A DNA stretch of 6,168 nucleotides from Anaerolineaceae bacterium UBA5211. Lineage in GTDB: Bacteria; Chloroflexota; Anaerolineae; Anaerolineales; Anaerolineaceae. Below the pieces are notes generated by a model, which did not search any database, had not been told where the DNA came from, and worked only from the letters and a program-made list of their open reading frames with translations. The translations under genes were made by a program, and so were the position numbers. Shown in pieces: positions 4,994 through 6,168 of this stretch (positions are counted from its first letter, which is position 1; the number at the start of each line of letters is the position of its first letter). The stretch lies in the NCBI GenBank assembly GCA_002412595.1, contig DHVJ01000024.1:2357-8524 (forward strand). The letters are read 5' to 3'.

Positions 4994-5021
4994 TTGATTT
5001 AAACAAAGAGACTTGTATAAT
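4994..5021 (+). promoter_or_regulatory. Candidate promoter for the 5133 gene
   Basis: TTGATT (4994-4999), a 16-base spacer and a perfect TATAAT (5016-5021) start two bases after the terminator. The leader to the ATG at 5133 would be about 105 bases and would include the attC-like right arm at 5068-5093. Confidence 0.55.
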
Positions 5022-5067
5022 TTTATAGGAGGGAATGAAGCGGATTTTTTCTCACAGATTGCCCCCC

Positions 5068-5093
5068 ACCGCCACTAACGCCTGCCGTTGGGC
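5068..5093 (+). other. attC-like right arm with perfect GTTGGGC box
   Basis: CACCGCCACTAACGCCTGCC followed by GTTGGGC (5087-5093) aligns without gaps to the right arm ending at 4870. They share CCC, CGC, TAACGC and CCG, and this copy ends in an exact GTTRRRY box. No matching left arm is found between the promoter and this point, so it is a half-site. It lies 40 bases before the start of the bacterial-PH gene. Confidence 0.5.
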
Positions 5094-5132
5094 TGTAAAC
5101 TAATCTCGGCTAATTGAAAACATGAGGATGTC

Positions 5133-5597
5133 ATGAATAAAAAGTTTTCTTTTCTCGAGCCAGGGGAGCGGATAATCTTTTTCTCGAAAGGTGTTACAGC
5201 CCGGGAGGCAATCCTAAATCCACTCGTTTTTTTGTTATTACCTCCGATGATAAGATTCACTGCGCGTTTTTTTATTGTTCTACTTCCCCATGAATTTGTT
5301 ACTGTTTTGGTGATATTACTGATATTAATGTATTTCTTTGCGTGTATAAATTTTGTCATCCGGCTCATCACCGCGAAGAACATTCTCACAGATAGGCGTG
5401 TCATATTAATTGCTTACCGGATGTCGTGGGAGCGCGCTGAAATTCCCTTGAATGAGATTGAAGAGATTTTCATAAATTCGGGCAGCGTATCTATCATTCG
5501 AAAGTCGCAGAAGGCTCTGAAAGGTTTGCCAATTGCAGAAGCCAAAGCCTTTGTCGAAGCGTACCAAAAGTATATTTCTAGCCGTCGGGCCATTTAG
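5133..5597 (+). CDS. Two-helix membrane protein with bacterial PH domain
   Basis: A 154-residue protein. The N-terminus FLEPGERIIFFSKG (7-20) is the usual lead-in of bacterial PH proteins. Two membrane helices follow at about 28-50 and 54-78. LTDRRVILI (85-93) then opens a beta-rich PH-like domain with IPLNEIEEI (104-112) and a terminal helix (134-150). TDRR followed by a hydrophobic strand and a downstream I.L..I..I strand is the signature I rely on. Such proteins are generally uncharacterised; lipid or protein binding at the inner face of the membrane is the usual guess. The ATG at 5133 follows GAGG (5124-5127) by five bases. An attC-like arm starts 20 bases after the stop codon. The next gene encodes a protein of the same general plan, but the two sequences are clearly diverged. 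Confidence 0.8.
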   Translation: MNKKFSFLEPGERIIFFSKGVTAREAILNPLVFLLLPPMIRFTARFFIVLLPHEFVTVLVILLILMYFFACINFVIRLITAKNILTDRRVILIAYRMSWERAEIPLNEIEEIFINSGSVSIIRKSQKALKGLPIAEAKAFVEAYQKYISSRRAI

Positions 5598-5616
5598 GAA
5601 TTTATCTTGAATAACC

Positions 5617-5643
5617 GCCCAACACCGGCTCCACAGGACAGGC
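5617..5643 (+). other. attC-like left arm after the 5133 gene
   Basis: GCCCAAC (5617-5623, exact RYYYAAC) continues as ACCGGCTCCACAGGACAGGC and then GGG. From CAAC on, it aligns without gaps to 4751-4777, sharing CAACAC, CAC, GAC and GGG. No complementary right arm follows before the next gene, so only half of the site remains. Confidence 0.45.
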
Positions 5644-5725
5644 GGGCGCTGTGAGAAACCATTGATCAAGATGCATGGCATGATGATCGAAAATCCATTC
5701 AGTTGAGTTGGAGAGGAGTATGGAA

Positions 5726-6168
5726 ATGGCTAATTTGCACTCCGTAATAAAACCAGGTGAGCATATTCTTTGGCAAAAGGATAAACCAGGCACCTGGGAT
5801 TATTTCTGGGCGTTCATCAAGCCGTCCCTGTCCATCATTGGGATGCATGTCCTGACCCTGGCGTTTTTGCTGATCGGGTTCTACGTTACCACACCCCAGC
5901 CGAGCGCTGAGAAATTAGCGTCGCTTTTCGCGATCGCAATCGGGGCATACCCGGTTTTGGCTGGGATGTTCCTGCTGTATTACATAACAATGCTGGGGAT
6001 CAATTTATCTGCATTGGCAGGGGATCTGGCGTTGACCGACCAACGCTTCCTTAAAATGACCGGAAACCGCCTACGCGAGATCCAGCGCTGCGATATAAAA
6101 AACATGATGCTGGGGCGTGGCGGAAAGCTCTCCTTCATCCATCAATCGGGTAAAAAATCAAAAGTAAG
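5726..6168 (+). CDS. Membrane protein with bacterial PH domain, cut by window end
   Basis: The visible 147 residues run off the right edge with no stop codon. The layout resembles the 5133 gene: VIKPGEHILWQKD (8-20), membrane helices at about 34-54 and 66-88, then LALTDQRFLKMTG (101-113), which marks the start of a PH-like domain, and IQRCDIKNMML (119-129) as a following strand. The ATG at 5726 is preferred because GGAG (5715-5718) lies seven bases upstream; the in-frame ATG at 5720 is only one base from it. Function is unknown, with a membrane-associated PH domain as the best description. It is GC-richer than the 5133 gene, so the pair does not look like a recent duplication. No terminator is seen between the two genes, so they could be cotranscribed. 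Confidence 0.8.
   Translation, partial: MANLHSVIKPGEHILWQKDKPGTWDYFWAFIKPSLSIIGMHVLTLAFLLIGFYVTTPQPSAEKLASLFAIAIGAYPVLAGMFLLYYITMLGINLSALAGDLALTDQRFLKMTGNRLREIQRCDIKNMMLGRGGKLSFIHQSGKKSKV

Noticed and set aside
5702..5708. GTTGAGT before the last gene as another GTTRRRY site
   Set aside because: It matches the seven-base consensus, but such a match is common by chance and no TAACGC..CCG arm precedes it.

Overview
The window looks like an accessory, cassette-rich stretch of a bacterial chromosome. No marker gene fixes the taxon. A lone Zn-ribbon/OB-fold (DUF35) protein, small multi-pass membrane proteins and bacterial-PH proteins with their own Shine-Dalgarno sites would fit a Chloroflexota (Anaerolineae-like) genome, but that is a low-confidence inference. 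All supported genes lie on the + strand. By eye, base composition changes from gene to gene: the DUF35 gene and the first and last genes are GC-richer, while the HEAT-repeat and HXXEE genes are clearly AT-richer. This suggests cargo of mixed origin.

Layout. (1) 59-502, small four-helix membrane protein. (2) 605-1003, intact DUF35 protein, followed by a terminator and a promoter-like block. (3) 1167-1886, membrane protein with a soluble N-terminal domain, then half of an attC-like site fused to a 5'-truncated second DUF35 copy (1952-2170). (4) A terminator and promoter, then a 483-aa HEAT-repeat protein (2439-3890), then a degraded attC-like site. (5) A 50-bp DUF35 3'-end fragment, terminator, promoter and half-site, then an HXXEE-like membrane protein (4344-4739) followed by the best attC-like site (4748-4876). 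(6) The same DUF35 fragment again, terminator, promoter and an attC-like right arm, then a two-helix bacterial-PH protein (5133-5597) followed by an attC-like left arm. (7) A second bacterial-PH membrane protein that runs off the end (5726-6168).

The organising theme is a unit repeated about four times with a different single gene in each: [3' end of the DUF35 gene] - [terminator hairpin] - [TTG.../TATAAT promoter] - [GTTRRRY half-site, 46-67 nt before the start codon in three units] - [one ORF] - [RYYYAAC arm, 11-22 nt after the stop codon in three units]. The RYYYAAC/GTTRRRY ends, the imperfect palindrome and an unpaired A inside a conserved GAC all resemble integron attC sites. No integrase gene is visible, so the window may be part of an integrase-less cassette cluster, with the conserved DUF35 3' end copied along with the cassettes. 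Each cargo gene seems to carry its own promoter and to be insulated by the upstream terminator. No shared pathway can be inferred for the cargo beyond a bias toward small membrane proteins.
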